From the NCBI RefSeq assembly GCF_029081005.1, contig NZ_JAJQTQ010000024.1, forward strand, positions 1 to 53,275: DNA of 53,275 nucleotides, given 5' to 3'. Of this stretch, positions 28,601 to 35,813 are shown piece after piece (position 1 is the stretch's first letter; the number at the start of each line of letters is the position of its first letter). The position numbers were made by a program, and so were the translations under genes. The notes under the pieces were generated by a model. That model was given only the letters and a program-made list of their open reading frames with translations. It made no database searches and was not told the origin of the DNA. The stretch is from Halomonas elongata. GTDB lineage: Bacteria > Pseudomonadota > Gammaproteobacteria > Pseudomonadales > Halomonadaceae.

Positions 28601-28796
28601 CCTGGGTGATGCGGGTTTCCACCACGCTGGCCGATGCACCGGGATAGTCGGTATCGATACTGACCACGGGTGGATCGATGGAGGGATATTCCTGCAACGG
28701 CAGGCGATCGAGCGCGAGCAGGCCGAAGGCCACGATCAATGCCGCCAGTACCGTGGCCAGTACCGGACGCTGAACGGAAATGTCGGACAGGCGCAT
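25677..28796 (-). CDS. RND efflux pump, HAE1 (AcrB-like) family
   Basis: A 1039-residue inner-membrane pump with 12 membrane helices and two large periplasmic loops. N-terminal RND signature MRLSDISVQRPVLATVLAAL; the proton-relay aspartate pair is in TM4 (LAIGLIVDDAIVVLENIHRR, about residues 396-415). The porter domain includes YPSIDPPVVSIDTDYPGAS. It exports drugs, solvents or other amphiphiles by proton antiport with the adaptor gene upstream. No outer-membrane channel gene is adjacent, so a distant TolC-like protein is presumably used. It starts at the stop codon of the adaptor gene. Confidence 0.93.
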   Translation of the reverse strand: MRLSDISVQRPVLATVLAALIVAFGLLALDRLPLQEYPSIDPPVVSIDTDYPGASASVVETRITQVLEDRISGVSGIEVISSSSEDGSSSISVEFGLDKDIDAAANDIRDRIAGARDNLPDAADATEVRKEDSGSDIVIWLSLSGSDYDIGELTDYAERYLTDRFSVQDGASQVIVGGGYEYAMRVWLDANALAARGLTVSDVEDTLREENVELPGGSVESLDRQFMVRLPRNFATPEDFRTLALSRDDNGYLVRLGDVARVEIGAVEERSLFRGNGVPMVGLGIRKQSTANVLALSEAVKAELARVAPTLPDGMELKLHHDASTFVSNAIFEVVRTLFIAMALVVVAIFVFLGNLRTTLIPAVTVPIALVGTFAALAAMGFTINLLTLLALVLAIGLIVDDAIVVLENIHRRMQELGETALVAAYRGSRQIAFAVIATTLVLIAVFVPLSFLQGDIGRLFSEFALTLAAAVAISTLLALTLTPMMASKVLKRDMHEGRIAHGVHRALDASRAVYRRMLERVLRWRWPVMALFLALIGTMVWLNAQLPREYTPQEDRGTFFVLINGPPGATYDYMLDYMDEIEARLLPLRERGEVERILVRAPRGWGTIENFNGGFVIVNLSDWDNRRAAWPIMDEIRSRLADLPGVQAFPIMPQGFGGGGSMDQSMQFVLGGGTYEQLAEWRDTMIEHIREDNPNLLNLDSDYEENQPQLRVDIDYTRAADLGVTVSEIGSTLETLLGGRTVTRYVDDGQEYDVILEGERGSRPSPRSLDSIMVRSSRSDELVPLSSMVTLTDFAGPSTLNRYNRLRAITLQANLADGYSMGEALEYLETTANELLPPEVQTDVKGDARDYQEASSATTFLLALGVLVVFLVLAGQFESFIHPLVIMFTVPLAMIGALLGLGLSGQSLNTYSQVGLVMLVGLAAKNGILIVEFANQLRDAGHAFHEALVEAAVTRLRPVVMTAVTTMAGAVPLIVSSGAGAETRLVLGTVILCGLATATLFTLFVVPVAYDLLARRTGSPGAVAQRLDREMAEHPPSH

Positions 28797-29908
28797 CAGG
28801 CATCTCCTGCATCGCGGTTGGCCTCGAGCAGTTCACGTACCGAGGTGTCATCATCGGCGATGCCCAGCAGGCGAATCCGCGCCCCGTCGTGGGCGCGCTC
28901 CACGCCGTGGCTGACGATCAGGTCGCCGGCGGCGAGCCCCTCGAGGATCTCCGCTTCCCCGGGGCGTCGTTCGCCGACTCGGACCTGACGGCGCGTTACA
29001 CGATCGTCATTGCCTTCGTCTATGACCAGTACATAGTGACGCTCGCCTTCGGGAATCAGCGCCGCCTCGGGTATCGCCAGGGTCTGCCGAGGGTGAAGAG
29101 GCACGGTGACTTCCATCAGCATGCCGGGGCGCAGCTTGCGCTGCGGGTTGTCGATCAGGGCGCGAATCGACACGCTGCGACTGACGGGATCGACGCGGGT
29201 GCCGATGGTGGCGATTTCTCCCTCGAAATCGGATTCCGGGAAGGCGGCGCTGGTGGCGGTGAGCGACATGCCGGGTGACAGGGAGCCGAGCGCCACCTCG
29301 GGGACCTGGAAATCGAGCTTCATGCGGTCGATCTTGTCGAGTGTCGCCAGCTCGGTGCCCGGCGTGACCAGGGTGCCGACGCTGATCTGGCGAAAACCGA
29401 CCACCCCCGAAAACGGTGCCTGAACCTGGTAATTGTCGAGCTGGGCCTCCAGGGACTCGACTTCTGCCTGTGCCTGGCGAAGCTGGGCGCGACTGTCTTC
29501 GGCGTCGGCGCGGGTTCCCAGGTTGCGCTGCTGCAACTGGGTGAGGCGGTTTACCGCCGACCGGCGTTCGTCACGCAAGGCCTCGGCAGCGCGCAGGTCG
29601 GCTCGAGCCTCGGCATCGGAGAGGCGTACCAGGACGTCGCCGGCCTCGACTCGCTCGCCGCCCTCGAACTCGAGACCGGTGATGGTCTCGGTCACGGTGG
29701 CCGACAGGGTCACGCTCTCGTCGGCCTTGAGGGTGCCCAGAGCATCCAGCGGGTCGCTCCACCGGGCAAGCTCGGCGCGGGCGGCGATCACCGCGGTGGG
29801 TTCCCGGGAAGACGGGTCCTGAGCGAACAGGGGAGACGCCAGGCTCAGGCCGAGCAAGAGTAGCGACAGGCGTTTCCGCCAACAGGCGGCTTCGGGTCTC
29901 GAGATCAT
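28796..29908 (-). CDS. RND efflux periplasmic adaptor (membrane fusion protein)
   Basis: A 370-residue adaptor with an N-terminal signal peptide (basic RKR, then LLLLGLSLASPLFA cut before QDPSS). There is no lipobox cysteine, so it is not a lipoprotein. Order: lipoyl half (GERVEAGDVLVRLSDAEARAD), a coiled-coil hairpin of about 60 residues (AEDSRAQLRQAQAEVESLEA), the second lipoyl half (QAPFSGVVGFRQISVGTLV), a beta-barrel (LSPGMSLTAT) and a membrane-proximal domain. It bridges the RND pump to an outer-membrane channel. I chose the ATG at 29908; longer upstream frames lack the signal peptide at the front. Confidence 0.9.
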   Translation of the reverse strand: MISRPEAACWRKRLSLLLLGLSLASPLFAQDPSSREPTAVIAARAELARWSDPLDALGTLKADESVTLSATVTETITGLEFEGGERVEAGDVLVRLSDAEARADLRAAEALRDERRSAVNRLTQLQQRNLGTRADAEDSRAQLRQAQAEVESLEAQLDNYQVQAPFSGVVGFRQISVGTLVTPGTELATLDKIDRMKLDFQVPEVALGSLSPGMSLTATSAAFPESDFEGEIATIGTRVDPVSRSVSIRALIDNPQRKLRPGMLMEVTVPLHPRQTLAIPEAALIPEGERHYVLVIDEGNDDRVTRRQVRVGERRPGEAEILEGLAAGDLIVSHGVERAHDGARIRLLGIADDDTSVRELLEANRDAGDA

Positions 29909-29961
29909 GACGGGCTCGTTGGGTCCAGCGGGTGGTGAGATCGGGCCTCCAGCCCTGGCTA

Positions 29962-30103
29962 GGGTCTGTACGAAAAGTGCCTGCACTCGGTGATACGGTG
30001 TTGAAATCGGTCTCAAACTGCTCATTTACTCCTTGTAAACTGCGCTTTCTCGACCGATTTCGCCTTGTCTCACCTTCGCTCGCCGGCTTTTCGTACAAGA
30101 CCC
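29962..30103. repeat. Intergenic nested palindrome, copy A (142 bp)
   Basis: The outer arms GGGTCTGTACGAAAAG and CTTTTCGTACAAGACCC are reverse complements except for one extra T. Inside, GAAATCGGTC (30003-30012) pairs perfectly with GACCGATTTC (30052-30061), and TTTAC with GTAAA at the centre. It lies between divergent genes (efflux adaptor and flavoprotein) in a 350-bp gap. The remaining gap bases hold the promoters. The flank motif TGCCTGC after the left arm and CGCTCGCCGGC before the right arm is shared with copies C, D and B. Confidence 0.75.
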
Positions 30104-30258
30104 AGCATGTCCCAGATTACCCTGCTTCGAGAACCAGAGTGTGGCAAGAATGCACAAGTTCTGATCCGCCATCGGCGGCGTGCTCTGCTAGAATGCGCGG
30201 TTTTGCGTTGCCATGGGCATGATGGGGAGACGGCGTGCGTTCTGCAGGGGAGAGGGGC

Positions 30259-31434
30259 ATGACATACGACGTGGTCGTGATCGGTGCGGGCGCCGCGGGC
30301 CTGATGTGCGCCTTGACGGCGGGGTACGCAGGACGCCGCGTGCTGGTGGTGGATCATGCCAACAAGGCCGGCAAGAAGATCCTGATGTCCGGGGGCGGTC
30401 GCTGCAACTTCACCAACATGGCGACCACGCCGGCGAACTTCTTCTCGCGCAATCCGCATTTCTGTATCTCGGCGCTCAAGCGCTATCGTCCCGAGCATTT
30501 CGTGGAGCTGGTCGAGCGGCACGGCGTCGAGCACGTGGAAAAGGCGCCGGGGCAGCTGTTCTGCGCCGGTTCGGCGAAGGAACTGCTGGATGTGCTGCTC
30601 ACCGAATGCGACTGGGCCGGCGTCGACCTGCGTCTCAAGACCTCGGTGAAGACGGTGGAGCGACTGGGCGAGGGCATGCGACTGTCGACCAGCCTGGGGC
30701 GCATCGACGCGGGGGCGGTGGTGGTGGCGACCGGTGGCCTGTCGATTCCGACCATGGGTGCCACGGGGTTCGGCTATGACATCGCCCGCCAGTTCGGCCT
30801 GGACGTCACCGAGACCCGGGCCGCCCTGGTGCCCTTCACGCTGACGTCGAACTGGAAGGCGCGTGCAGCCTCGCTGGCCGGCCTCAGTCACGAGGTGGTG
30901 GTGCGCTGCAATGGCGGCGAGTATCGCGAGCCGATGCTGTTCACCCATCGAGGCCTCTCCGGGCCTGCCATGCTGCAGATTTCCAGCTACTGGCAGGCCG
31001 GCGATGCCCTGACCATCGACCTGTTGCCCGATACCGATGCCTTCGACGCCCTGGTGGCCGCACGCCGGGAGACACCCAAGCGGCGTCTTGCCACCTGGCT
31101 CGCCGAGCGGCTGCCGCGTCGCCTCGCTCAGGCGATGGTGGAATGGTATGGCGGGGATACCCCCCTTGCCGAGTGCTCCAATGCCACGTTGACGGCCTGG
31201 GCCGGTCATCTCAACGACTGGCATCTGAAGCCTGCCGGCACCGAGGGCTGGCGGACCGCCGAGGTGACCCTGGGCGGCATCGATACCCGTGATCTGTCGT
31301 CCAAGACCTTCGAGGTCCAGGGCCTGCCACCGCTGCGTTTCATCGGCGAGGTGCTCGATGTCACCGGCGAGCTAGGCGGCTACAACTTCCAGTGGGCTTG
31401 GGCCTCCGGTGTGGCCTGCGGGCAAGCGGTGTAG
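30259..31434 (+). CDS. BaiN/HI0933-family FAD-dependent oxidoreductase (YhiN-like)
   Basis: A 391-residue flavoprotein. FAD-binding motif VVVIGAGAAGLMCALTAG (about 5-22), then the family-specific KAGKKILMSGGGRCNFTNM (about 37-55), VVATGGLSIPTMGATGFGYD (about 155-174) and the C-terminal QWAWASGVACGQAV. GGGGAGAGGGGC precedes the ATG at 30259. HI0933-type proteins are widespread and poorly characterised; a few act as NAD(P)H-dependent reductases. No partner gene is evident: it stands between the palindromic repeat and a CHAD gene. Confidence 0.88.
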   Translation: MTYDVVVIGAGAAGLMCALTAGYAGRRVLVVDHANKAGKKILMSGGGRCNFTNMATTPANFFSRNPHFCISALKRYRPEHFVELVERHGVEHVEKAPGQLFCAGSAKELLDVLLTECDWAGVDLRLKTSVKTVERLGEGMRLSTSLGRIDAGAVVVATGGLSIPTMGATGFGYDIARQFGLDVTETRAALVPFTLTSNWKARAASLAGLSHEVVVRCNGGEYREPMLFTHRGLSGPAMLQISSYWQAGDALTIDLLPDTDAFDALVAARRETPKRRLATWLAERLPRRLAQAMVEWYGGDTPLAECSNATLTAWAGHLNDWHLKPAGTEGWRTAEVTLGGIDTRDLSSKTFEVQGLPPLRFIGEVLDVTGELGGYNFQWAWASGVACGQAV

Positions 31435-31501
31435 CGGCAGGCTGGCCAGTCGCCGCTCCCTGCCTTCTATACTGAGGGTGTCATCGCGAAGGGAGGCTGC
31501 C

Positions 31502-32476
31502 ATGGGCAAGTCGCTGCAACGCCGTCGCCTGGGGAGCGTGGTCGGTGAGGTCGGGCTGGACCTGCTGAATGATGCGCGCCGAGCCAGGCCGCGCATCATG
31601 GATCCCGAGGATGCCGAGGGGCTGCATGATTTCCGCGTGGCGGTACGTCGCTTGCGGGTGTGGCTACAGGCCTATCGGGATCAGCCCGGTGTTTCCTTTC
31701 CCAAACCCTTGAGACGCGAGCTGCGCGATCTGGCCCGGGCGACCAATCGGGCTCGGGATGGCGAGGTGATGCTGGTCTGGCTGGAGCAGACGCTACCCAT
31801 GCTGCCCGTCGCCGAGCGTGGCGCGGGCGAGTGGTGGCGGCAACGCCTCGAGCACGAGGTGTCGGAGGCCTACGACGCGGCGAACCTGGCGATCGAGACC
31901 CACTTTTCCGGGCTGGAGGCCCGTCTGCAATCACGGCTCGACAACCTGCGAACCCGCAAGAAAGGCCGGACACCGAGCTTTGGCGAGGCCAGCGCCGAGG
32001 TATTGTCGACGCTGCGCCAACGCCTGGTCGCAGAGGTCGAGGCGGCGGGATCCGTGGATGAGGCCGAGTCCCTGCATCGACCGCGCATCACCGGCAAGCG
32101 CATCCGCTATCTGTTACGGCCATGGCGCAAGGTGTCGCCGCGTTGTCGGCACGCGGAGCGGGCGATGAAGGATTTCCAGGACGCCTTCGGCGTACTGCAT
32201 GACGACCTGGTGCGAGGGATGGCGATCCGTGCCATGGCCCTCGATCAGGCGTCCGAGGAACTCGATGCCAGGCTCGCCGAGGCGGCCCGAGGTGCAGCGC
32301 CTCGAGCGTCGGCACCGCGTCACCTGCGAGGGTTCATGGGCCTGCTCGGCGAGAACCGGCGGCGCCTGCTGACGCATTACGAGCTTGCTATGGGCGCCGA
32401 GGGGGTCGGCAACATCGGGACGCTGTCGGCGCGCCTGGAGTCGGCCGGCACGGCCATGCGCGATGCGTCATCCTAG
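31502..32476 (+). CDS. CHAD-domain protein
   Basis: A 324-residue, helix-rich protein rich in Arg/His with the CHAD signature: EGLHDFRVAVRRLRVWLQAY (about 39-58, conserved His and Arg for anion binding), DGEVMLVWLEQ-type helix, and LHRPRITGKRIRYLLRPW (about 193-210). CHAD domains bind inorganic polyphosphate. Here no CYTH domain (its common partner) is fused or adjacent. GGGAGGC precedes the ATG at 31502. The 3' end overlaps the convergent parA-like gene by 9 bp. Confidence 0.85.
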   Translation: MGKSLQRRRLGSVVGEVGLDLLNDARRARPRIMDPEDAEGLHDFRVAVRRLRVWLQAYRDQPGVSFPKPLRRELRDLARATNRARDGEVMLVWLEQTLPMLPVAERGAGEWWRQRLEHEVSEAYDAANLAIETHFSGLEARLQSRLDNLRTRKKGRTPSFGEASAEVLSTLRQRLVAEVEAAGSVDEAESLHRPRITGKRIRYLLRPWRKVSPRCRHAERAMKDFQDAFGVLHDDLVRGMAIRAMALDQASEELDARLAEAARGAAPRASAPRHLRGFMGLLGENRRRLLTHYELAMGAEGVGNIGTLSARLESAGTAMRDASS

Positions 32477-33202
32477 GCGCTGGTCCAGTTCATGCCACAG
32501 GGCCTGGTAGTTCCGGGCGGCGACACTGCGCGGCGCGTAGGTGTGGACCGGAGCGCGCTCGAGTCCCATGCGTTCGACCACGCTGGCCGAGGGAATCACC
32601 GTGGAGAGCATCAGCGGCCACTGCGATTGCATGGTGTCGATGACCTCGCAATGCAGCTTGCGACGTCGGTCGGCCAGGGTGATGAAGGGCCAGAAGGTGC
32701 AGTCCTGATCCCGGTCGTCGAGGAAGTCTCGCAACTGTTCCAGGGTGCGCAACGAGAGGGTGGTCGGCACGACCGGCACCAGCAGGGCGTCGACGCTCGA
32801 GAAGATGTTTTCGGAGAGGTGCGAGAGGCTCGGCGGGCAGTCGAGGATCACCAGGTCGTAGTCGTCGCGAACCGGCTTGAGGATCTGACGCAGGTGGCTG
32901 TTGCCGCGCTTGGCCAGCAGACGGTCCATTTCCCGCGAGGCCAGGGCCGCCGGAAGCAGGTCGAGGTCGTCCACCTGGGTGGATCGGATCACCTTGTCGA
33001 AGGACGCCTTGCCCTTGACCAGTTTTTCAACGCCGCCTCGTATCTTGGGCTTGCTGCGCAGGTAAAAGCTGGTAGCGGCCTGGGGATCGAGGTCCCAGAG
33101 CAGCACGCGGTTCCCGGCGCGGGCGGCCTGGGCGGCCAGGTTCACGGCCGAGGCGGTCTTGCCGACGCCGCCCTTGATGCTGTAGAGCGCCAGCATGCGC
33201 AT
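32468..33202 (-). CDS. ParA-family ATPase (orphan)
   Basis: A 244-residue deviant-Walker ATPase: ALYSIKGGVGKTASAVNLAA (about 5-24, signature lysine KGGVGKT), LLWDLDPQAATSFYL (about 34-48), and LVILDCPPSLSHLSENI (about 116-132). Such proteins form nucleoid-bound gradients to position plasmids, chromosomes or protein clusters. No ParB gene is adjacent, so it is not a standard partition operon. It may position another cargo. The 309-bp region upstream holds unusual palindromes (33425-33455, 33296-33327). Confidence 0.87.
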   Translation of the reverse strand: MRMLALYSIKGGVGKTASAVNLAAQAARAGNRVLLWDLDPQAATSFYLRSKPKIRGGVEKLVKGKASFDKVIRSTQVDDLDLLPAALASREMDRLLAKRGNSHLRQILKPVRDDYDLVILDCPPSLSHLSENIFSSVDALLVPVVPTTLSLRTLEQLRDFLDDRDQDCTFWPFITLADRRRKLHCEVIDTMQSQWPLMLSTVIPSASVVERMGLERAPVHTYAPRSVAARNYQALWHELDQRLG

Positions 33203-33511
33203 GGGGGGTGGACTCCTTGATCGTCATTATCCGGTTATCGGCTTGACACATAACCATAACAGGAGTGACACACGAGAATGTTACGGCGCGATGATATTAA
33301 CCCGGCAAACTTTTATGTTGGGTTAATCGCGGCACAGGGAAGTGCCGCCGCCGGCCGTCAGGCTGGCGCGAGCCCGCGCCACACCAGAAGATCCACGTAT
33401 CTGCGCCAGCGTGGTGCGGGCGACAATCAAATAGATCAGGACGATCTATTTGATTGCCAGGTTAATAGATGGCGGCGAACCGCTCGGGCGCGCCGGCGCG
33501 AAGGGGAACGT
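33203..33511. promoter_or_regulatory. AT-rich intergenic region with two inverted repeats upstream of parA-like gene
   Basis: Contains a perfect 13-bp inverted repeat AATCAAATAGATC / GATCTATTTGATT with a 5-bp spacer AGGAC (33425-33455), and ATTAACCC / GGGTTAAT (33296-33303 and 33320-33327). Neither is followed by a T tract long enough to be an obvious terminator. They could end the yqjDEK transcript, be operators, or be binding sites tied to the ParA-like ATPase. No gene is seen in this stretch. Confidence 0.45.
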
Positions 33512-33808
33512 TCAGTGACGACTGGGCAGCAGTGTCTGGAGTCGCTTCAGGGTCAGGGCACCGAGAACCAGGTGTCGCCCGAGCTTCAGTGCCTTGCCTG
33601 GACGTCGCAGCAGGGGCCAGAGTAACAGGCCGCCCACCGTCAGGGCCGGCGTGCGATAGCGCCTCGCCAGTTGCCAGCCGGCCTCGAACGGGCCGGCCGC
33701 ATCGTGCCAACGCTCGGCGGCCAGCAGGATATCGACGCGTTGCTGCTCGATGGTCGCCTCGAGCGCGGCCTTGCGTTCACGACGGTCCGGCTCATTCCTG
33801 CGCGTCAC
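33512..33808 (-). CDS. yqjK: YqjK-like small protein
   Basis: A 98-residue basic protein (MTRRNEPDRRERKAALEATI...) with a helical front half and a short hydrophobic stretch TPALTVGGLLLWPLL. It is the third gene after yqjD and yqjE, as in the enterobacterial yqjCDEK locus, and overlaps yqjE by 17 bp. Function unknown. Confidence 0.7.
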   Translation of the reverse strand: MTRRNEPDRRERKAALEATIEQQRVDILLAAERWHDAAGPFEAGWQLARRYRTPALTVGGLLLWPLLRRPGKALKLGRHLVLGALTLKRLQTLLPSRH

Positions 33809-34190
33809 GTTGCGACTCCACCAGTTCGCGGTCCAGGGCCAGGTGCTTCAGGGTGCTGGCCAGCAGGGTGGGGCGACGTGCCAGGTGCATGACCCAGGCC
33901 GCCAGCCCCGCGCCGCCGAACAGCAGGACGCCGGCGCTGACGGCAATCGCGGTCAGGCGGTGGCTGTCCCAGAAGGCGACGATGATCAGGGCGGTCAAGG
34001 CGCCCAGGCCGAGCAGCAGCAGGATCAGGCTGAGCCCGGCCAGCATCAGCAGGGTGATCAGCCGGGCGCGTTCTTCCTCGAGTTCGAGCACGGCGAGACG
34101 CAGGCGCGTCTCGCCGGTGGCCAGCAGGCTGCCCAGCAGGCGCTTGGCGGCGTCGAACAGACGCTGTGCCGGTCCTTGGCTCGCCGACAT
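33792..34190 (-). CDS. yqjE: YqjE-like inner-membrane protein (phage holin superfamily III fold)
   Basis: A 132-residue protein with two membrane helices (LITLLMLAGLSLILLLLGLG and AIAVSAGVLLFGGAGLAAWV) preceded by an amphipathic front helix. This matches YqjE. It starts at the stop of yqjD and overlaps yqjK. In E. coli these genes are RpoS-linked and YqjD/ElaB tether ribosomes at the membrane in stationary phase; YqjE's own role is unclear. Confidence 0.8.
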   Translation of the reverse strand: MSASQGPAQRLFDAAKRLLGSLLATGETRLRLAVLELEEERARLITLLMLAGLSLILLLLGLGALTALIIVAFWDSHRLTAIAVSAGVLLFGGAGLAAWVMHLARRPTLLASTLKHLALDRELVESQRDAQE

Positions 34191-34522
34191 CAGCGCCGCC
34201 CGAGCAGCATGCCGACGACAACCCCGACGGCGGCACCGATGCCGATGCTGGTCCAGGGGTTGTCATGGACGTAACGGTCGCAGGCATCGGCCTGGCGCGT
34301 CACATTGTCGCGAGCTTCGTGGTAGACGCGCTCGCCGCGGGCCTCGAGGCGAGCGCGGGTATCCTTGAGGCTCTTCTCGGCGCGTTCGCGCAGTTCCTTG
34401 ACGTTGTTGCGCGAGTCGTCGGCGGTGGCGTTCACCAGTTCCTCGACGGTCTGGGTGAGGTTGTTCAGGTCTTCCCTGAGCTGCTGGGAAGCTTCACGGC
34501 TATGTGGAGTGCGATCGGTCAT
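34190..34522 (-). CDS. yqjD: YqjD/ElaB-family membrane-anchored protein (DUF883)
   Basis: A 110-residue protein starting MTDRTPHSREASQQLREDLN. A long helical, charged stalk (NNLTQTVEELVNATADDSRN... ARLEARGERVYHEARD) is followed by the C-terminal anchor WTSIGIGAAVGVVVGMLLGRR with glycine-zipper spacing and the terminal RR typical of DUF883. AGAGGAAGAC precedes the ATG at 34522. Family members bind ribosomes and hold them at the inner membrane in stationary phase. Confidence 0.88.
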   Translation of the reverse strand: MTDRTPHSREASQQLREDLNNLTQTVEELVNATADDSRNNVKELRERAEKSLKDTRARLEARGERVYHEARDNVTRQADACDRYVHDNPWTSIGIGAAVGVVVGMLLGRR

Positions 34523-34598
34523 CGGGTCTTCCTCTGACGGTACATGACAGGTCCAGCATAGCAGGCGCCGTTTGCGGCGCAATCATTCTGGAGTCCGC

Positions 34599-35630
34599 TC
34601 AGCGCTCGAATTCGCCCGAGGAAAACAAGGGGTTCAGGCTGAACCCGATACCGAGTCGGTGCACGCTGCGGTCATAGTCGATCAGGCTGTCCCCGTAGCC
34701 ATGGAAGTACTGGACATGACCGCGGACCTTGCCGAACAGCGGCCAGGAATAATCGAACTGGGCACCCATGTGGCCGCTGTCCGGGTTGCCGCGCCACATC
34801 AGGCTGGCTTCGTGACCGTCGAACAGTCGCCGTGCCACGGTGACATCGCCATAACCCACGAAATCCTTGATGTCGGGATTGTCGTCATCTTCCTCGGATT
34901 CCGGTACCCGCCAGAAGGGCGCCAATGAGACGGCCCAATCATCGTTGACGAAGGTGCTGGTCAGGATGACGCGGTTCCAACTGCGTGACATGTCGCCGGA
35001 ACGTCCGTTGGATTGGTGGTTGAGCGAGAGCCGATTGTGAATATTGGTCCAGCCGGCGAATGCCCAGTCGTTGTCGAAATCGGCGAAGATTTCGGGTTCA
35101 TAGTTGGTCTCGCGGAACGGTGAGGAGGCATCCGTGTTGTAGGCCTGCCACCAGCTGCGCTGGGTATAGCCGAAATAGAGGTCGCCGCCGGCGGGCAGCA
35201 GTTCTTTGGCGAGTTCGAATTTGGCGCTGAACTGGAATTGCATCTCCATGCGATCAGCATCGGCCCCATCGTCGATGCCATCGAGGGTACGGTCGCCAGG
35301 ACGGGCGGTATAGCTGAATGGCAGCAGGTAGTTGCGCCGGTGCGTGGTGATGGCGAAGGGATTGTGCTCGGATTCCTGTTCGAGCAGGCGGCGCTTGGCC
35401 ACTGACTCTTCCAGTTCCTGATTCTGGCCGTCCTCGGCGGGCACCTCGGTGCGAGGGACCGTAGCGGTGTCGTCGCGCAGGCGTCCGCGCAGTTGCCGGA
35501 GTTCCGACTGCAGGGACTGAATGCGTGATTCGATGGCTTCCCGCTCGGCGTCGGTGAGCGACTCGGCGGCCGCCCCCTCGGAAACCAGGCCAACCAGCAT
35601 CAGGGAAAGAATGAGTCGTGAGGGCTTCAT
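34599..35630 (-). CDS. pldA: Outer-membrane phospholipase A (OMPLA)
   Basis: A 343-residue outer-membrane beta-barrel lipase. A signal peptide (MKPSRLILSLMLVGLVSEGAAA) comes first, then a ~35-residue coiled-coil-like segment (EREAIESRIQSLQSELRQLR) not found in E. coli PldA, which is shorter (289). The active site is intact: LNHQSNGR gives His and Ser, and the Asn 14 residues after the His (SWN) has the same spacing as E. coli H142/S144/N156. GYTQRSWWQAY and the C-terminal barrel strand follow. It hydrolyses phospholipids in the outer leaflet when the membrane is perturbed. Divergent from mscK; the start at 35630 is set by the signal peptide. Confidence 0.93.
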   Translation of the reverse strand: MKPSRLILSLMLVGLVSEGAAAESLTDAEREAIESRIQSLQSELRQLRGRLRDDTATVPRTEVPAEDGQNQELEESVAKRRLLEQESEHNPFAITTHRRNYLLPFSYTARPGDRTLDGIDDGADADRMEMQFQFSAKFELAKELLPAGGDLYFGYTQRSWWQAYNTDASSPFRETNYEPEIFADFDNDWAFAGWTNIHNRLSLNHQSNGRSGDMSRSWNRVILTSTFVNDDWAVSLAPFWRVPESEEDDDNPDIKDFVGYGDVTVARRLFDGHEASLMWRGNPDSGHMGAQFDYSWPLFGKVRGHVQYFHGYGDSLIDYDRSVHRLGIGFSLNPLFSSGEFER

Positions 35631-35813
35631 GCGCCGCCTGCAATTACCGGGGTATAGGACGCCGTTTCTACCATGCCGGTGAGGCAAGTCAACTGTGGCG
35701 GCATGGCGACGTCTGGAATTGCCTTGTCGGCGATATGCATCGAGAATCACAGGAATCCCCTTGGTGTCACCGACGATGAGGTGTCCGTGAGCGTAGTGTC
35801 GCACCGTGCCGGC

